A stretch of 64,000 bases of DNA from Isoptericola halotolerans (GTDB taxonomy: Bacteria > Actinomycetota > Actinomycetes > Actinomycetales > Cellulomonadaceae). Below are positions 1-13,679 of the stretch, one piece after another (the stretch's first letter is position 1; every line of letters begins with the position of its first letter). Under the pieces are notes generated by a model that saw only the letters and a list, made by a program, of their open reading frames with translations, was not told where the DNA came from and ran no database searches. The position numbers and the translations under genes were made by a program. The stretch spans positions 49,073-113,072 of the forward strand of contig NZ_PVTX01000012.1 of NCBI RefSeq assembly GCF_003003075.1, read 5' to 3'.

Positions 1-1
1 G

Positions 2-181
2 CTGACGTCCGGGCGCTCCACGATCACGATCGCGCACCGGTTGTCGACGGCGGAGGCGAGCGACCTGGTGGTCGTGGTCGACGACGGCCACGTCGTGGAG
101 GTCGGTCCGCACGCCCGGCTCGCGGCGGCCGGCGGGGTCTACGCACAGATGCACGCGAGCTGGGTCGCCCAGACCCGCTGA
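2..181 (+). CDS. ABC transporter ATP-binding protein, C-terminal end (partial)
   Basis: The reading frame is open from the window edge to a TGA at 179-181 and encodes the last 59 residues of an ABC ATPase. Seen: the H-loop region TIAHRLST followed by a D-loop-distal strand [14 protein letters not shown] and a C-terminal helix ending in [13 protein letters not shown]. This arrangement is typical of the nucleotide-binding domain of type I exporters with a fused membrane domain, but the substrate cannot be told from this fragment. The 5' part, including Walker A and the signature motif, lies outside the window. hisI follows 43 bp downstream on the same strand. Confidence 0.85.
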   Translation: MTSGRSTITIAHRLSTAEASDLVVVVDDGHVVEVGPHARLAAAGGVYAQMHASWVAQTR

Positions 182-182
182 G

Positions 183-210
183 ACGCACCCACGGGCACCC
201 CCGGGTGCGT
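183..210 (+). terminator. hairpin after the ABC transporter gene
   Basis: An 8-bp perfect inverted repeat (ACGCACCC at 183-190, GGGTGCGT at 203-210) with a 12-nt loop begins 1 nt after the ABC stop codon. No T tract follows, so it could be a weak terminator or just a leader hairpin before hisI. Confidence 0.4.
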
Positions 211-224
211 GGAAGGATGGCACC

Positions 225-644
225 GTGCCGAACCAGACCACCCTCGATCCCACCGTCGCCGACCGTCTCAAGCGGGACGACCACGGCCTGGTCGCCGCGA
301 TCGTCCAGCAGCACGACACCGGCGAGGTGCTGATGCTCGGCTGGATGGACGACGAGGCGCTGCGCCGCACGCTGTCGGAGGGGCGGGTGACCTTCTGGAG
401 CCGCTCGCGGGCCGAGTACTGGCGCAAGGGCGACACCTCCGGCCACGTCCAGCACGTGCGGTCCGTCGCGATCGACTGCGACGGCGACGCGCTGCTGGTG
501 CGCGTCCACCAGGTGGGCGCCGCGTGCCACACGGGCGCGCGCACCTGCTTCGAGGCGGGCGGCGAGCTGCCCGCCGTCGTCGGCTCCGTTCCCGACGCGC
601 CCCGTCCTGACGACCGCACCGCCGACCACGAGGAGAACCGGTGA
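225..644 (+). CDS. hisI: phosphoribosyl-AMP cyclohydrolase
   Basis: Third step of histidine synthesis: opens the adenine ring of phosphoribosyl-AMP to give ProFAR; cytosolic, zinc and magnesium dependent. The 139-residue protein is the usual size of the stand-alone enzyme, without the HisE domain. Seen: [17 protein letters not shown], then DCDGD at residues 84-88, and C85, C101 and C108 in the CHTGARTCF region, the expected zinc ligands. GTG 225 is preceded by GGAAGG at 211-216 with 8-nt spacing; AAGGAT 6 nt upstream could alternatively act as a -10 box. The stop overlaps the trpE start (GTGA at 641-644), so His and Trp genes are translationally linked here. Confidence 0.96.
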   Translation: MPNQTTLDPTVADRLKRDDHGLVAAIVQQHDTGEVLMLGWMDDEALRRTLSEGRVTFWSRSRAEYWRKGDTSGHVQHVRSVAIDCDGDALLVRVHQVGAACHTGARTCFEAGGELPAVVGSVPDAPRPDDRTADHEENR

Positions 645-2242
645 CCACGCCCCCTGCCACCACCCCCGCTCCGGCCCGAGCCGCCGCCCCCACGGCCGAC
701 GAGCTCACCTGGGGCGCCACGTGGCCGGGTCTGGAGACGTTCCGCGAGCTCGCCCGCGACCGGCGCGTGATCCCGGTGGTGCGGCGCGTGCTGGCCGACG
801 ACGTCACACCGGTCGGCCTCTACCGCACGCTCGCGCAGGACCGCCCCGGCACGTTCGTGCTCGAGTCCGCCGAGGCCGGCGGGGCCTGGGCACGGTGGTC
901 GTTCGTCGGTGTCGAGTCGCGTGCCACCCTGCTGTCCGACGGCGGCCGGGCGCTCTGGCGCGGCGACGTGCCGGCGGGCGTCCCGCGCGAGGGCGACGTC
1001 CTGGACGTCCTCGGCGCGGCGCTGGAAGCGCTGCGGACCGAGCCGATCGACGGCCTGCCGCCGCTGACGGGCGGCTTCGTCGGGGCGATGGGCTGGGACA
1101 TCGTGCGCCACTGGGAGCCGACTCTGCCGGCCACCGCGCCGGACGAGCTCGACGTGCCCGAGGTCGCGCTGTCGCTCGCCACGGACCTGGTGGCGATCGA
1201 CCACCACACCGGGGCGGTGTGGCTGGTGGCCAACGCGATCAACGGCGACGGCACCGACGAGCGCGTCGACGAGGCGCACGCGGACGCCGTCGGGCGCCTC
1301 GACGACCTGGCGAGCCGGCTGGCCGTCGCCGCCCCGGCGGTGCGCACCGTCGTGGACCCGGACGCGTCCGAGCCCGGGCTCGAGTTCCGTTCCACCCGGG
1401 ACGAGTTCGAGGACGCCGTCCGGGCCGGGCAGGAGGCGATCCGCGACGGCGAGGTCTTCCAGGTGGTGCTCTCCCAGCGCCTCGACCTGGACTGCCCGGC
1501 CGCGCCGCTGGACGTCTACCGCGCGCTGCGGACGATCAACCCGAGCCCGTACATGTACTACTTCCAGCTCCGGGACCACCGGGAGCGCGACTTCGCCGTC
1601 GTGGGATCGAGCCCCGAGACGCTGGTCAAGGTCGACGCGGGGCACGTGACGACGTACCCGATCGCCGGCTCGCGGCCGCGCGGCGCCACGGTGGAGGAGG
1701 ACGTCGCCCTGGCCGACGAGCTGATCGCCGACCCCAAGGAGCGGGCCGAGCACCTCATGCTGGTCGACCTGTCGCGCAACGACCTGGTCAAGGTCTGCGA
1801 GCCGACGTCCGTCGAGGTGGTCGAGTTCATGTCGACCCGCCGCTTCAGCCACATCATGCACCTGTGCTCCACCGTGGTGGGGCGGCTGCGTGCCGGGGCG
1901 AGCGCGCTGGACACCCTGCGGGCCACCTTCCCGGCCGGGACGCTGTCGGGCGCACCGAAGCCGCGCGCGATCGCCCTGATCGACGAGCTGGAACCCGCCT
2001 CGCGCGGGATCTACGGCGGCACCTGCGGCTACCTGGACTTCGGCGGCAACATGGACATGGCCATCGCGATCCGGACCGCGTTCCTGCGCGACGGACGTGC
2101 CTCGGTGCAGGCCGGCGGCGGGATCGTCGCCGACTCGGTGCCCGCCCTGGAGTACGCCGAGTCGCGCAACAAGGCCGCGGCGGCGGTCCGGGCCGTCCAG
2201 CTCGCCGCACGGTTCGCCGATCTCGGGGGGCAGGGACGGTGA
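641..2242 (+). CDS. trpE: anthranilate synthase component I
   Basis: Converts chorismate to anthranilate, using ammonia from a TrpG glutaminase that is not encoded in this window. The 533 residues match the usual size. Seen in order: FVLES near residue 72 within the N-terminal region that holds the tryptophan feedback site in this family; [18 protein letters not shown]; the helix [45 protein letters not shown]; and [10 protein letters not shown], all chorismate-binding-domain motifs. The start GTG overlaps the hisI stop by 4 bp and the stop overlaps the next gene by 4 bp. Retention of the LES-type motif suggests normal feedback inhibition, an inference from family knowledge. Confidence 0.97.
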   Translation: MTTPPATTPAPARAAAPTADELTWGATWPGLETFRELARDRRVIPVVRRVLADDVTPVGLYRTLAQDRPGTFVLESAEAGGAWARWSFVGVESRATLLSDGGRALWRGDVPAGVPREGDVLDVLGAALEALRTEPIDGLPPLTGGFVGAMGWDIVRHWEPTLPATAPDELDVPEVALSLATDLVAIDHHTGAVWLVANAINGDGTDERVDEAHADAVGRLDDLASRLAVAAPAVRTVVDPDASEPGLEFRSTRDEFEDAVRAGQEAIRDGEVFQVVLSQRLDLDCPAAPLDVYRALRTINPSPYMYYFQLRDHRERDFAVVGSSPETLVKVDAGHVTTYPIAGSRPRGATVEEDVALADELIADPKERAEHLMLVDLSRNDLVKVCEPTSVEVVEFMSTRRFSHIMHLCSTVVGRLRAGASALDTLRATFPAGTLSGAPKPRAIALIDELEPASRGIYGGTCGYLDFGGNMDMAIAIRTAFLRDGRASVQAGGGIVADSVPALEYAESRNKAAAAVRAVQLAARFADLGGQGR

Positions 2243-2826
2243 TCCGCTCCAGGTCCCGGGCGGTCGTCCTGCTGCTGGTGCTCGGCGGCGCGGCCTTCGC
2301 GGTCTCCGCACCCGTGTGGCTGCGGACCACGGTGGCGACGGCCCTCGAGCCCGAGGTCGTGGTGGAGGTGCCCGGCACGACGGCGGCGCCCGCGGTGAGC
2401 GCAGCGGCCTTCGTCGTCCTCGCCGGGGCGCTCGCGGCGACCCTGGCGGGACGGGTCGCCCGGTGGGTCGCGCTCGCAGCGGTCGGGCTGGCGGGCGTGA
2501 CGGTGGCCGTGGGGGCCGCCGCCGTGCTGCGTGACGTGCGGGCGCCGGCCGTGTCCGCCGCCGCGGACGCCGCCGGGGTGACGACGCTCACGTCGCCCGT
2601 CGAGGTGACGCCGTGGCCCTGGCTGACGGTGGTCGTGGGCGTGGCGGTCGTGGCCGCGGCCGTCCTCGCCGCGTTGGGGTCGCCGTCGTGGTCGGGTGGC
2701 GGCACGCGCCACGAGCGGGCCCCGACGGGACGGGACGCCCCCACCGGGCCGGTCGACCGGGACCCGGACGCGCAGGCCGACTGGGACGCCCTCTCGCGGG
2801 GCACCGACCCGTCCGCCGACCGGTAG
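2239..2826 (+). CDS. Trp-operon-associated integral membrane protein
   Basis: A 195-residue protein of unknown biochemical role belonging to the membrane-protein family that sits between trpE and trpC in many actinobacteria. Seen: an Arg-rich start, a first hydrophobic segment (about 8-27), a 30-residue extracytoplasmic stretch, then two hydrophobic segments (about 52-95) and a last one (about 127-152), followed by a hydrophilic, Asp/Arg-rich tail. Four membrane segments are predicted by eye. GTG 2239 overlaps the trpE stop (GTGA), so translation is coupled to trpE. Its position suggests a link to aromatic amino-acid metabolism, but no catalytic motif is visible. Confidence 0.85.
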   Translation: MIRSRSRAVVLLLVLGGAAFAVSAPVWLRTTVATALEPEVVVEVPGTTAAPAVSAAAFVVLAGALAATLAGRVARWVALAAVGLAGVTVAVGAAAVLRDVRAPAVSAAADAAGVTTLTSPVEVTPWPWLTVVVGVAVVAAAVLAALGSPSWSGGGTRHERAPTGRDAPTGPVDRDPDAQADWDALSRGTDPSADR

Positions 2827-2829
2827 TCT
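2824..2829 (+). promoter_or_regulatory. candidate -10 box for the HGxxPAAW gene
   Basis: TAGTCT overlaps the stop codon of the upstream membrane-protein gene. A transcript starting about 7 nt later would have a leader of roughly 30 nt. That leader contains AAAGG at 2851-2855 and a four-codon ORF (2857-2871) whose TGA overlaps the ATG at 2868. Confidence 0.45.
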
Positions 2830-2867
2830 GACCCTCAGCACCACGCGACGAAAGGTATGCCCCGCCC

Positions 2868-3146
2868 ATGACCGACAACAGCCCCGCCGAGCCGATCTAC
2901 CTGCCGAAGGCGGTACCGCCCACCAACCACGGTCACACCGTCGCGGCCTGGACCGCGATGATCGGCATCATGGCCGGTGCGCTCGTGTCGGCGGTCGGCT
3001 GCCTCCCGGGTGTCCCGTTCCTCCTGTTCTGGGTGGGCATGGTCGTCGTCGTAGCGTCCTGCGTGGCGGGGCTCGTCCTGCGGAACATGGGGTACGGCCA
3101 GGTGAAGGACGGCGTCGAGCCGCGGCGCGCGTCGTCGACGCACTGA
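2868..3146 (+). CDS. HGxxPAAW family small membrane protein
   Basis: A 92-residue actinobacterial membrane protein of unknown function. Seen: the family's hallmark near residue 25 (NHGHTVAAWT), then two hydrophobic helices (about 31-52 and 55-80) joined by a short CLPGVP turn, and a basic C-terminus. It lies between the Trp-associated membrane protein and trpC, the usual neighbourhood of this family, and is followed by a strong hairpin, so it probably ends the trpE transcript. The ATG at 2868 is the start of an ATGA overlap with a four-codon upstream ORF, a possible coupling device. Confidence 0.85.
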   Translation: MTDNSPAEPIYLPKAVPPTNHGHTVAAWTAMIGIMAGALVSAVGCLPGVPFLLFWVGMVVVVASCVAGLVLRNMGYGQVKDGVEPRRASSTH

Positions 3147-3193
3147 GCGCACGCGCGCGCTGAACGCATCGAGCAGCCGCGACCCGGCGGCTC

Positions 3194-3227
3194 CGGCGCC
3201 CGCACCTCCACGGGGGTGCGGGCGCCG
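3194..3227 (+). terminator. terminator between the HGxxPAAW gene and trpC
   Basis: A 13-bp GC-rich stem (arms 3194-3206 and 3215-3227, core GGCGCCCGCACC/GGTGCGGGCGCC) with an 8-nt loop lies 48 bp after the stop codon. No T tract, as is common in actinobacteria. It separates the trpE transcript from trpC. Confidence 0.7.
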
Positions 3228-3273
3228 TCGCGTCCGGGGACCGCGGCGCCCCGCCTGTCACGGAGCGATAACG

Positions 3274-3405
3274 ATGTGTGCGCGGTGGCCGCGCGAACCG
3301 TGCGGCCGTGGCGGCCCACCCGTCTCGCACCGCGGGCGGTGGTCGGCCTGCGGGTGGGACGGGCCTACCATGGCAGCAACACGACCGAGGGAGGGGAGAG
3401 CATGA
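3274..3405 (+). CDS. candidate 43-codon Trp-containing leader ORF upstream of trpC
   Basis: An ATG at 3274, preceded by GGAG at 3262-3265 with 8-nt spacing, opens a 43-codon frame whose TGA (3403-3405) overlaps the trpC ATG as ATGA. It contains three Trp codons, at positions 5, 23 and 28, and many Arg and Gly codons. Arguments for: ribosome-binding site, coupling geometry, Trp enrichment just before a trp gene. Arguments against: the Trp codons are not adjacent, and a good -10 box at 3366 would place a transcription start inside the frame. It may be a leader peptide, a coupling ORF, or chance. Confidence 0.3.
   Translation: MCARWPREPCGRGGPPVSHRGRWSACGWDGPTMAATRPREGRA
3366..3371 (+). promoter_or_regulatory. 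candidate -10 box for trpC
   Basis: TACCAT is followed about 30 nt later by the trpC ATG, with AGGGAGGGGAG as ribosome-binding site at 3388-3398. No convincing -35 hexamer at the expected distance. Confidence 0.5.
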
Positions 3406-4226
3406 CTGTCCTGGAGGACATCGTCGCGGGTGCCCGCGAGGATCTTGCCGCGCGCCAGGCCCGCACCTCGCTCGACGAGCTCAAGGAACGTGCCGCCAGG
3501 GTGCCCGGTGCCCTCGAGTGCTGCAGCCGGCTGCTGTCCGAGGACAAGGTCGCCGTCATCGCCGAGGTCAAGCGTTCGAGCCCGAGCAAGGGCGCGCTCG
3601 CCGACATCTCCGACCCGGCCGCGCTGGCGGTCGAGTACGCGGCGGGCGGCGCCAGCGTGATCTCGGTGCTCACCGAGCAGCGGCGCTTCAACGGCAGCCT
3701 CGCCGACCTCGACGCCGTGCGAGCACGCGTGGACGTGCCGGTGCTGCGCAAGGACTTCGTCGTGACCCCGTACCAGGTCTGGGAGGCGCGGGCGCACGGC
3801 GCCGACGTCGTCCTGCTCATCGTCGCGGCCCTCGAGCAGACGGTGCTGACGTCGCTCGTCGAGCGCGTCCACTCGCTCGGGATGACCGCGCTCGTCGAGG
3901 CGCACACCGAGGACGAGGTCCGGCGGGCCCTGGACGCCGGCGCACGCGTCGTGGGCGTCAACGCGCGTGACCTCAAGACGCTCGAGGTCGACCGGGGCAC
4001 CTTCGCGCGCCTGGCCCCGCTGATCCCCGACGACGTGGTCCGCGTCGCGGAGTCGGGTGTGCGGGGCCCGCACGACGTCATGGACTACGCCCGCGCGGGC
4101 GCCCATGCCGTGCTCGTCGGCGAGGCCCTCGTCACCGACGGCGAGCCCCGCCGCTCGGTGGCCGACCTCGTGGCGGCGGGGCAGCACCCCGCGCTCTGGT
4201 CGGTACGACCCGCCGCGCAGCAGTGA
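3402..4226 (+). CDS. trpC: indole-3-glycerol phosphate synthase
   Basis: Closes the indole ring: CdRP to indole-3-glycerol phosphate, CO2 and water. The 274-residue protein is a monofunctional TIM barrel without a TrpF domain. Seen: [11 protein letters not shown] near residues 52-62 with the catalytic Lys; the substrate loop VLRKDFVV near 116; [28 protein letters not shown] near 185; and VAESGVRG near 214 with the phosphate-binding GEALVT at the C-terminal end. The start is fixed by AGGGAGGGGAG just upstream. trpB follows after 60 bp, so trpC-trpB-trpA-lgt probably form one transcript. Confidence 0.97.
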   Translation: MTVLEDIVAGAREDLAARQARTSLDELKERAARVPGALECCSRLLSEDKVAVIAEVKRSSPSKGALADISDPAALAVEYAAGGASVISVLTEQRRFNGSLADLDAVRARVDVPVLRKDFVVTPYQVWEARAHGADVVLLIVAALEQTVLTSLVERVHSLGMTALVEAHTEDEVRRALDAGARVVGVNARDLKTLEVDRGTFARLAPLIPDDVVRVAESGVRGPHDVMDYARAGAHAVLVGEALVTDGEPRRSVADLVAAGQHPALWSVRPAAQQ

Positions 4227-4286
4227 GTCCCGTGGCGGAAGCCGCCGTCCTGATCTGACACCCCCCGACGCCATGAAGGAGCGCCC

Positions 4287-5606
4287 GTGCCTGAGCAGCC
4301 CGAGCAGCCCGTGCGAGACGCGCTGACCGAGACACTGGCCGATCAGGTCGCCGAGAAGCTCGCCGACGTCCATGGTCCCTACTTCGGGCAGTTCGGCGGC
4401 CGGTACGTCCCGGAGGCGCTGATCGCCGCGCTCGACGAGCTGGAGGCGGAGTTCCGCAAGGCGCAGGGCGACCCGGGCTTCGCTGCCGAGCTGTCCCGCC
4501 TGCACCGCGACTACACCGGCCGCCCGTCCCCGCTGACCGAGGTGCCGCGGTTCGCGGCGCACATCGCCGGCCCGGGCGACGACGGCGCCGCACCGGTGCG
4601 GGTCTTCCTCAAGCGGGAGGACCTCAACCACACGGGGTCCCACAAGATCAACAACGTGCTCGGCCAGGCGTTGCTCGTCAAGCGGATGGGCAAGACGCGC
4701 GTCATCGCGGAGACGGGAGCCGGTCAGCACGGGGTCGCGACGGCGACGGCGGCCGCCCTCCTCGGCCTGGAGTGCGTCGTCTACATGGGCGAGGAGGACA
4801 CGCGCCGCCAGGCGCTGAACGTCGCCCGCATGGAGCTCCTCGGCGCGACGGTCGTCCCCGTGACGGTCGGGACGCGCACCCTGAAGGACGCCATCAACGA
4901 GGCGCTGCGCGACTGGGTCACCAACGTCGACCACACCCACTATCTGCTCGGCACCGTGACGGGACCGCACCCGTTCCCGGAGATGGTGCGCGAGTTCCAC
5001 CGGATCATCGGCGAGGAGGCGCGCGAGCAGATGCTCGAGCGCGTCGGCCGCCTGCCCGACGTCGTCGCGGCGTGCGTGGGCGGCGGGTCGAACGCCCTCG
5101 GCCTGTTCAACGCGTTCCTGGACGACGACGGTGTGGCGCTCTACGGGTTCGAGGCCGGGGGAGAGGGTATCGAGTCCGGCCGCCACGCGGCGCGGTTCTC
5201 CGGTGGTGCGCCCGGAGTGCTCCACGGCGCGCGGTCCTACCTGCTCCAGGACGACGACGGCCAGACCCGCCCGAGCCACTCGGTCTCGGCGGGGCTCGAC
5301 TACCCGAGCGTCGGGCCGGCGCACTCCTGGCTGCACGACATCGGCCGGGCCGCCTACGAGCCCGTGACCGACGCCGAGGCGATGGAGGCCTTCCAGCTCC
5401 TGTGCCGGACGGAGGGGATCATCCCCGCGATCGAGTCGGCGCACGCGCTGGCCGGTGTGCTGCGCGTCGGCCGCCGGATCGTCGAGGACGGCGGGTCCGA
5501 CCAGGTGCTGCTCGTCAACCTCTCGGGCCGGGGGGACAAGGACGTGGCCACGGCGGCCCGCTGGTTCGGCCTGCTCGATGGGGACGCGACGGAGGGGGAC
5601 CAGTGA
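4287..5606 (+). CDS. trpB: tryptophan synthase beta chain
   Basis: Condenses indole with serine to give tryptophan, PLP dependent, in an alpha2-beta2 complex with TrpA. 439 residues; the first 25 or so are a variable extension. Seen: [14 protein letters not shown] near residues 30-43; HTGSHKINN with the PLP-binding Lys at residue 120; [13 protein letters not shown]; the phosphate loop [10 protein letters not shown]; and [16 protein letters not shown] near the C-terminal third, with NLSGRGDKD near the end. GTG 4287 is chosen because AAGGAGCG lies 8 nt upstream. The stop overlaps the trpA start by 4 bp (GTGA), matching the stoichiometric complex. Confidence 0.98.
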   Translation: MPEQPEQPVRDALTETLADQVAEKLADVHGPYFGQFGGRYVPEALIAALDELEAEFRKAQGDPGFAAELSRLHRDYTGRPSPLTEVPRFAAHIAGPGDDGAAPVRVFLKREDLNHTGSHKINNVLGQALLVKRMGKTRVIAETGAGQHGVATATAAALLGLECVVYMGEEDTRRQALNVARMELLGATVVPVTVGTRTLKDAINEALRDWVTNVDHTHYLLGTVTGPHPFPEMVREFHRIIGEEAREQMLERVGRLPDVVAACVGGGSNALGLFNAFLDDDGVALYGFEAGGEGIESGRHAARFSGGAPGVLHGARSYLLQDDDGQTRPSHSVSAGLDYPSVGPAHSWLHDIGRAAYEPVTDAEAMEAFQLLCRTEGIIPAIESAHALAGVLRVGRRIVEDGGSDQVLLVNLSGRGDKDVATAARWFGLLDGDATEGDQ

Positions 5607-6445
5607 GCACGGCGACGACATCCAGGACCGCGGCGAGGCTCGACGAGCTCGCCGGGACAGGGCGCGCCGCGCTCGTCGGCTATCTTCCCGTCGGGTTCCC
5701 CGACGTCGCCCGCTCCGTCGAGGCCGTCACGACGATGGTCGACGCGGGGGTCGACGTCGTCGAGATCGGCGTGCCGTACACCGACCCGGTGATGGACGGG
5801 CCCGTCATCCAGCGTGCGGCCGAGGCCGCGTTGGCGGCCGGCGCCCGGGTCCGCGACGTGCTCACCGTGGTCGAGGCCGTCGCCGAGCACTCGGGCGGCA
5901 CGGTGCCCGCGTTGGTCATGTCGTACTACAACCCCGTGCTGCGGTACGGGGTCGAGGCCTTCGCCCGCGACCTCGCCGCCGCGGGCGGTGCCGGGATGAT
6001 CACGCCGGACCTCATCCCCGACGAAGCCGCCGAGTGGAGCGCGGCCGCCGACGAGCTGGGGCTCGACAAGGTCTACCTCGTCGCCCCGAGCTCGACCGCC
6101 GAGCGCCTGCACCTGACCGCCAGGGCCTCCCGCGGGTTCGTCTACGCCGCCTCGACGATGGGCGTCACGGGCACGCGCGAGTCCGTCGGGCTGGCCGCCG
6201 AGGAGCTGGTCACCGCGACCCGGTCCGCCGGCGCGGACCACGTGTGCGTGGGGCTCGGGGTCTCGACGGGCGAGCAGGCGGCCGAGGTCGGACGGTACGC
6301 CGACGGCGTCATCGTCGGGTCGGCACTGGTCCGCACGCTGTTGTCCGACGACCCCTGGACCGACCGGCTGGACGCCCTCGGTAGGGTGACCGGCGAGCTC
6401 GCGGCCGGAGTCGCGCGCGCCCGCACCACCGGAGGAGACTCGTGA
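5603..6445 (+). CDS. trpA: tryptophan synthase alpha chain
   Basis: Cleaves indole-3-glycerol phosphate to indole, which is channelled to TrpB. 280 residues, TIM barrel. Seen: GYLPVGFPD near residue 26; [15 protein letters not shown] with the catalytic Glu and the conserved Asp; [11 protein letters not shown]; a second catalytic-Asp region [10 protein letters not shown]; and the phosphate-binding loops [10 protein letters not shown] and [11 protein letters not shown], then VIVGSALV. The start is coupled to trpB and the stop overlaps lgt (GTGA at 6442-6445). Confidence 0.97.
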   Translation: MSTATTSRTAARLDELAGTGRAALVGYLPVGFPDVARSVEAVTTMVDAGVDVVEIGVPYTDPVMDGPVIQRAAEAALAAGARVRDVLTVVEAVAEHSGGTVPALVMSYYNPVLRYGVEAFARDLAAAGGAGMITPDLIPDEAAEWSAAADELGLDKVYLVAPSSTAERLHLTARASRGFVYAASTMGVTGTRESVGLAAEELVTATRSAGADHVCVGLGVSTGEQAAEVGRYADGVIVGSALVRTLLSDDPWTDRLDALGRVTGELAAGVARARTTGGDS

Positions 6446-7452
6446 CCGTCCTCGGCCAGCTCGCGGCATCGATCCCGAGCCCCGACCAGCACACCTGGCA
6501 CCTGGGCCCCGTGCCGATCCGCGCCTACGCCCTGGCGATCCTCGCGGGCATCGTCGTGGCGGTGTGGATGACCATGCGCCGGTGGAAGGCCCGCGGTGGT
6601 GACCCGGACGACGTCCTGGAGATCGCCTTCTGGGCCGTCCCGTTCGGGATCGTCGGCGGGCGGATCTACCACGTCGTCTCGACGCCGGACCCGTACTGGG
6701 GCGAGAACGGCGACCCGGTCAGCGCGCTGTACATCTGGGAGGGCGGACTCGGCATCTGGGGCGCTGTCGCGCTCGGCGCCGTCGGCGCCTGGATCGGCTG
6801 CCGCCGGCTGGGCGTGCGCCTGTCCACCTTCGCCGACGCCCTCGCCCCGGGCCTGCTCGTCGCGCAGGCGATCGGGCGGCTGGGCAACTGGTTCAACCAG
6901 GAGCTCTTCGGGGCACCGACCGAGCTGCCCTGGGGCCTCGAGATCGACGTGGCCTACCTGCCCGTCGACCCGGCCACGGGCCTGCAGTACGCCGAGGGAA
7001 CACTGTTCCACCCGACGTTCCTGTACGAGATGCTCTGGAACCTCGCTGCCGCCGCTCTTCTCATCTGGCTCGACCGCCGGTACAGGCTCGGTCATGGGAG
7101 GGTATTCTGGGCCTACGTCGTGATCTACACCCTCGGCAGGGTGTGGATCGAGATGCTCCGCATCGACACCGCTGAGATGGTGCTCGGGATGCGGCTGAAC
7201 GTATGGACCTCGCTCGTCGTGGGCCTCGGTGCCCTCGTCGCGTTCGTCGTCGTCGGCCGGTTGCATCCCGGTCGCGAGGACGGTGTCTCGCTGCCGGGCT
7301 CCACCGTGGAGCCGGACGCCGATGCGCAGACCGAGACCGACGGTGACCACGCAGGCACGGCCCAGGCCGTCGCCGACGAGGACACCACCGACACGACCGA
7401 CACGGAAGCGTCGGCCGCCGGGCCCGACCAGGACCCGGCACCGCGCGCCTGA
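6442..7452 (+). CDS. lgt: prolipoprotein diacylglyceryl transferase
   Basis: Transfers diacylglycerol from phosphatidylglycerol to the lipobox Cys of pre-lipoproteins in the cytoplasmic membrane, the first step of lipoprotein maturation. 336 residues. Seen: about seven hydrophobic helices over residues 20-275; the family signature GRLGNWFNQELFGAPT near residue 148 with its essential Arg and Asn; HPTFLYEMLWN; and GRVWIEMLRIDTAEM with the second conserved Arg. The last 60 or so residues are a hydrophilic Asp/Thr/Glu-rich tail, common in actinobacterial members and not needed for the fold. It overlaps trpA by 4 bp, a placement conserved in actinobacteria despite the unrelated pathway. Confidence 0.96.
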   Translation: MTVLGQLAASIPSPDQHTWHLGPVPIRAYALAILAGIVVAVWMTMRRWKARGGDPDDVLEIAFWAVPFGIVGGRIYHVVSTPDPYWGENGDPVSALYIWEGGLGIWGAVALGAVGAWIGCRRLGVRLSTFADALAPGLLVAQAIGRLGNWFNQELFGAPTELPWGLEIDVAYLPVDPATGLQYAEGTLFHPTFLYEMLWNLAAAALLIWLDRRYRLGHGRVFWAYVVIYTLGRVWIEMLRIDTAEMVLGMRLNVWTSLVVGLGALVAFVVVGRLHPGREDGVSLPGSTVEPDADAQTETDGDHAGTAQAVADEDTTDTTDTEASAAGPDQDPAPRA

Positions 7453-7574
7453 GGCACCGCCGACCGGGTCACCACCCGGAGAGCGTCGCCTGGCATGTCC
7501 GACGGGCCGACGACGTCCCGAACCACCCTTGAAGCAGACGCGCCCGCGTGCGGGCGCACAGGAGGACGGTGTTG

Positions 7575-12135
<4,561 letters not shown>

Positions 12136-12143
<8 letters not shown>

Positions 12144-13602
12144 CCCGCGCGGATTCCTGAAGGTCCGGGAGCGCGAGCTCCCGCCGAACCGTCCCGTCGA
12201 GGTGCGCCTGCGCGACTGGAAGGACGTGCACGCCCACCTCCAGGAGGGCCAGCCGTTCCTCAAGGAGCAGGCCGGCCGCTGCATGGACTGCGGCGTCCCG
12301 TTCTGCCACCAGGGGTGCCCGCTCGGGAACCTCATCCCCGAGTGGAACGACCTCGTCCGCCAGGACCAGTGGGCCGACGCGATCGAGCGGCTGCATGCGA
12401 CGAACAACTTCCCGGAGTTCACGGGCCGGGTGTGCCCCGCCCCGTGCGAGACCAGCTGTGTGCTGGGCATCAACCAGCCGGCCGTGACGATCAAGAACAT
12501 CGAGGTCTCGATCATCGACGAGGCCTTCGAGCGCGGGCTGGTCACGCCGCAGGTGCCGCAGCGGCTCACCGGGTCGACCGTCGCCGTCGTGGGCTCGGGT
12601 CCGGCCGGTCTGGCCGTCGCGCAGCAGCTCACCCGTGCCGGCCACACCGTGGTCGTCTACGAGCGGGACGACGCGATCGGTGGTCTGCTGCGCTACGGCA
12701 TCCCGGACTTCAAGCTCGAGAAGACGCACATCGAGCGTCGGCTCGCCCAGATGGAGGCCGAGGGCACCCGGTTCCGTGCCGGGGTGGAGATCGGCAAGGA
12801 CATCACGTGGGACGCGCTGCGCCGTCGGTTCGACGCCGTCGTGGTGGCCACGGGTGCGACCGTGCCCCGCGGCCTGCCGGTCCCGGGCCACGAGCTGTCC
12901 GGCGTGCTCCCGGCGATGGACTTCCTGACGCCGTCGAACAAGGCGGCCGCGGGCCGCCCCGTCGAGGGCGCGCCGAGCGCCCGGGGCAAGCACGTCGTCG
13001 TCATCGGCGGTGGTGACACCGGCTCGGACTGCGTCGGCACGTCGTTGCGCCAGGGCGCGGAGAGCGTGTCGACGCTCGCGATCGGCAAGAAGCCGCCGTC
13101 GGAGCGCCAGCCGCACCAGCCGTGGCCCACGGACCCCATCCTCTACGAGGTCTCGACCTCGTACGAGGAGGGCGGCGAGCGGACCTTCCTGGCCTCGACC
13201 GTGGAGTTCGTCGGCGACGAGAACGGCGCGGTCCGGGCCCTGAAGGTCGCCGAGACGGAGTACCTGGCCGACGGTCGGCGCGTGCCGAAGCCCGGCACGG
13301 AGCGCGAGATCCCGGCGGACCTGGTCCTGATCGCGATGGGCTTCACCGGGCCGGAGACGGACCAGCTGGTCGAGCAGACCGGTATCGAGACCACGAGCCG
13401 CGGCCTGGTGCGCCGCGGTGACGACTACGCGACCACACTCCCGGGCGTCTTCGTGGCCGGCGACGCCGGCCGCGGTCAGTCGCTCATCGTGTGGGCGATC
13501 GCCGAGGGGCGGGCGGCCGCGGCCGCCGTGGACACGTTCCTCCAGGGGAGCACCGAGCTGCCGGCCCCCGTGGGCCCGCGCACCGTTGCCCTGAGAGAAT
13601 GA
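12136..13602 (+). CDS. gltD: glutamate synthase small subunit
   Basis: Takes electrons from NADPH through FAD and iron-sulfur clusters to GltB. 488 residues. Seen: the N-terminal cluster Cys in [18 protein letters not shown] (about residues 48-65) and CPAPCETSC; the FAD dinucleotide fold [13 protein letters not shown] near 155; the NADPH fold [10 protein letters not shown] near 291; and the FAD-contact end [26 protein letters not shown] 12136 is inside the last codons of gltB, with GGAGGTGG upstream, so the two subunits are translationally coupled. Confidence 0.97.
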
Positions 13603-13636
13603 GCACGAACCCGGGCGTCGTGTGGCGTCCGGGACG

Positions 13637-13656
13637 GCCCCGGTCGGTACCGGGGC
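13637..13656 (+). terminator. hairpin between gltD and pyk
   Basis: A perfect 8-bp stem (GCCCCGGT at 13637-13644, ACCGGGGC at 13649-13656) with a 4-nt loop in the 77-bp gap. It is followed by TACGAC, a possible weak -10 box, before the pyk ribosome-binding site. Confidence 0.45.
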
Positions 13657-13679
13657 AGTACGACGACGAGGCTGGAGAC

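Noticed and set aside
3258..5621. 787-codon minus-strand frame opposite trpC and trpB
   Set aside because: Shadow of trpC/trpB; no recognisable motifs.
7548..7574. Upstream GTG start of gltB
   Set aside because: The AGGAGG at 7560-7565 fits only ATG 7575, and the catalytic Cys region begins normally from there.
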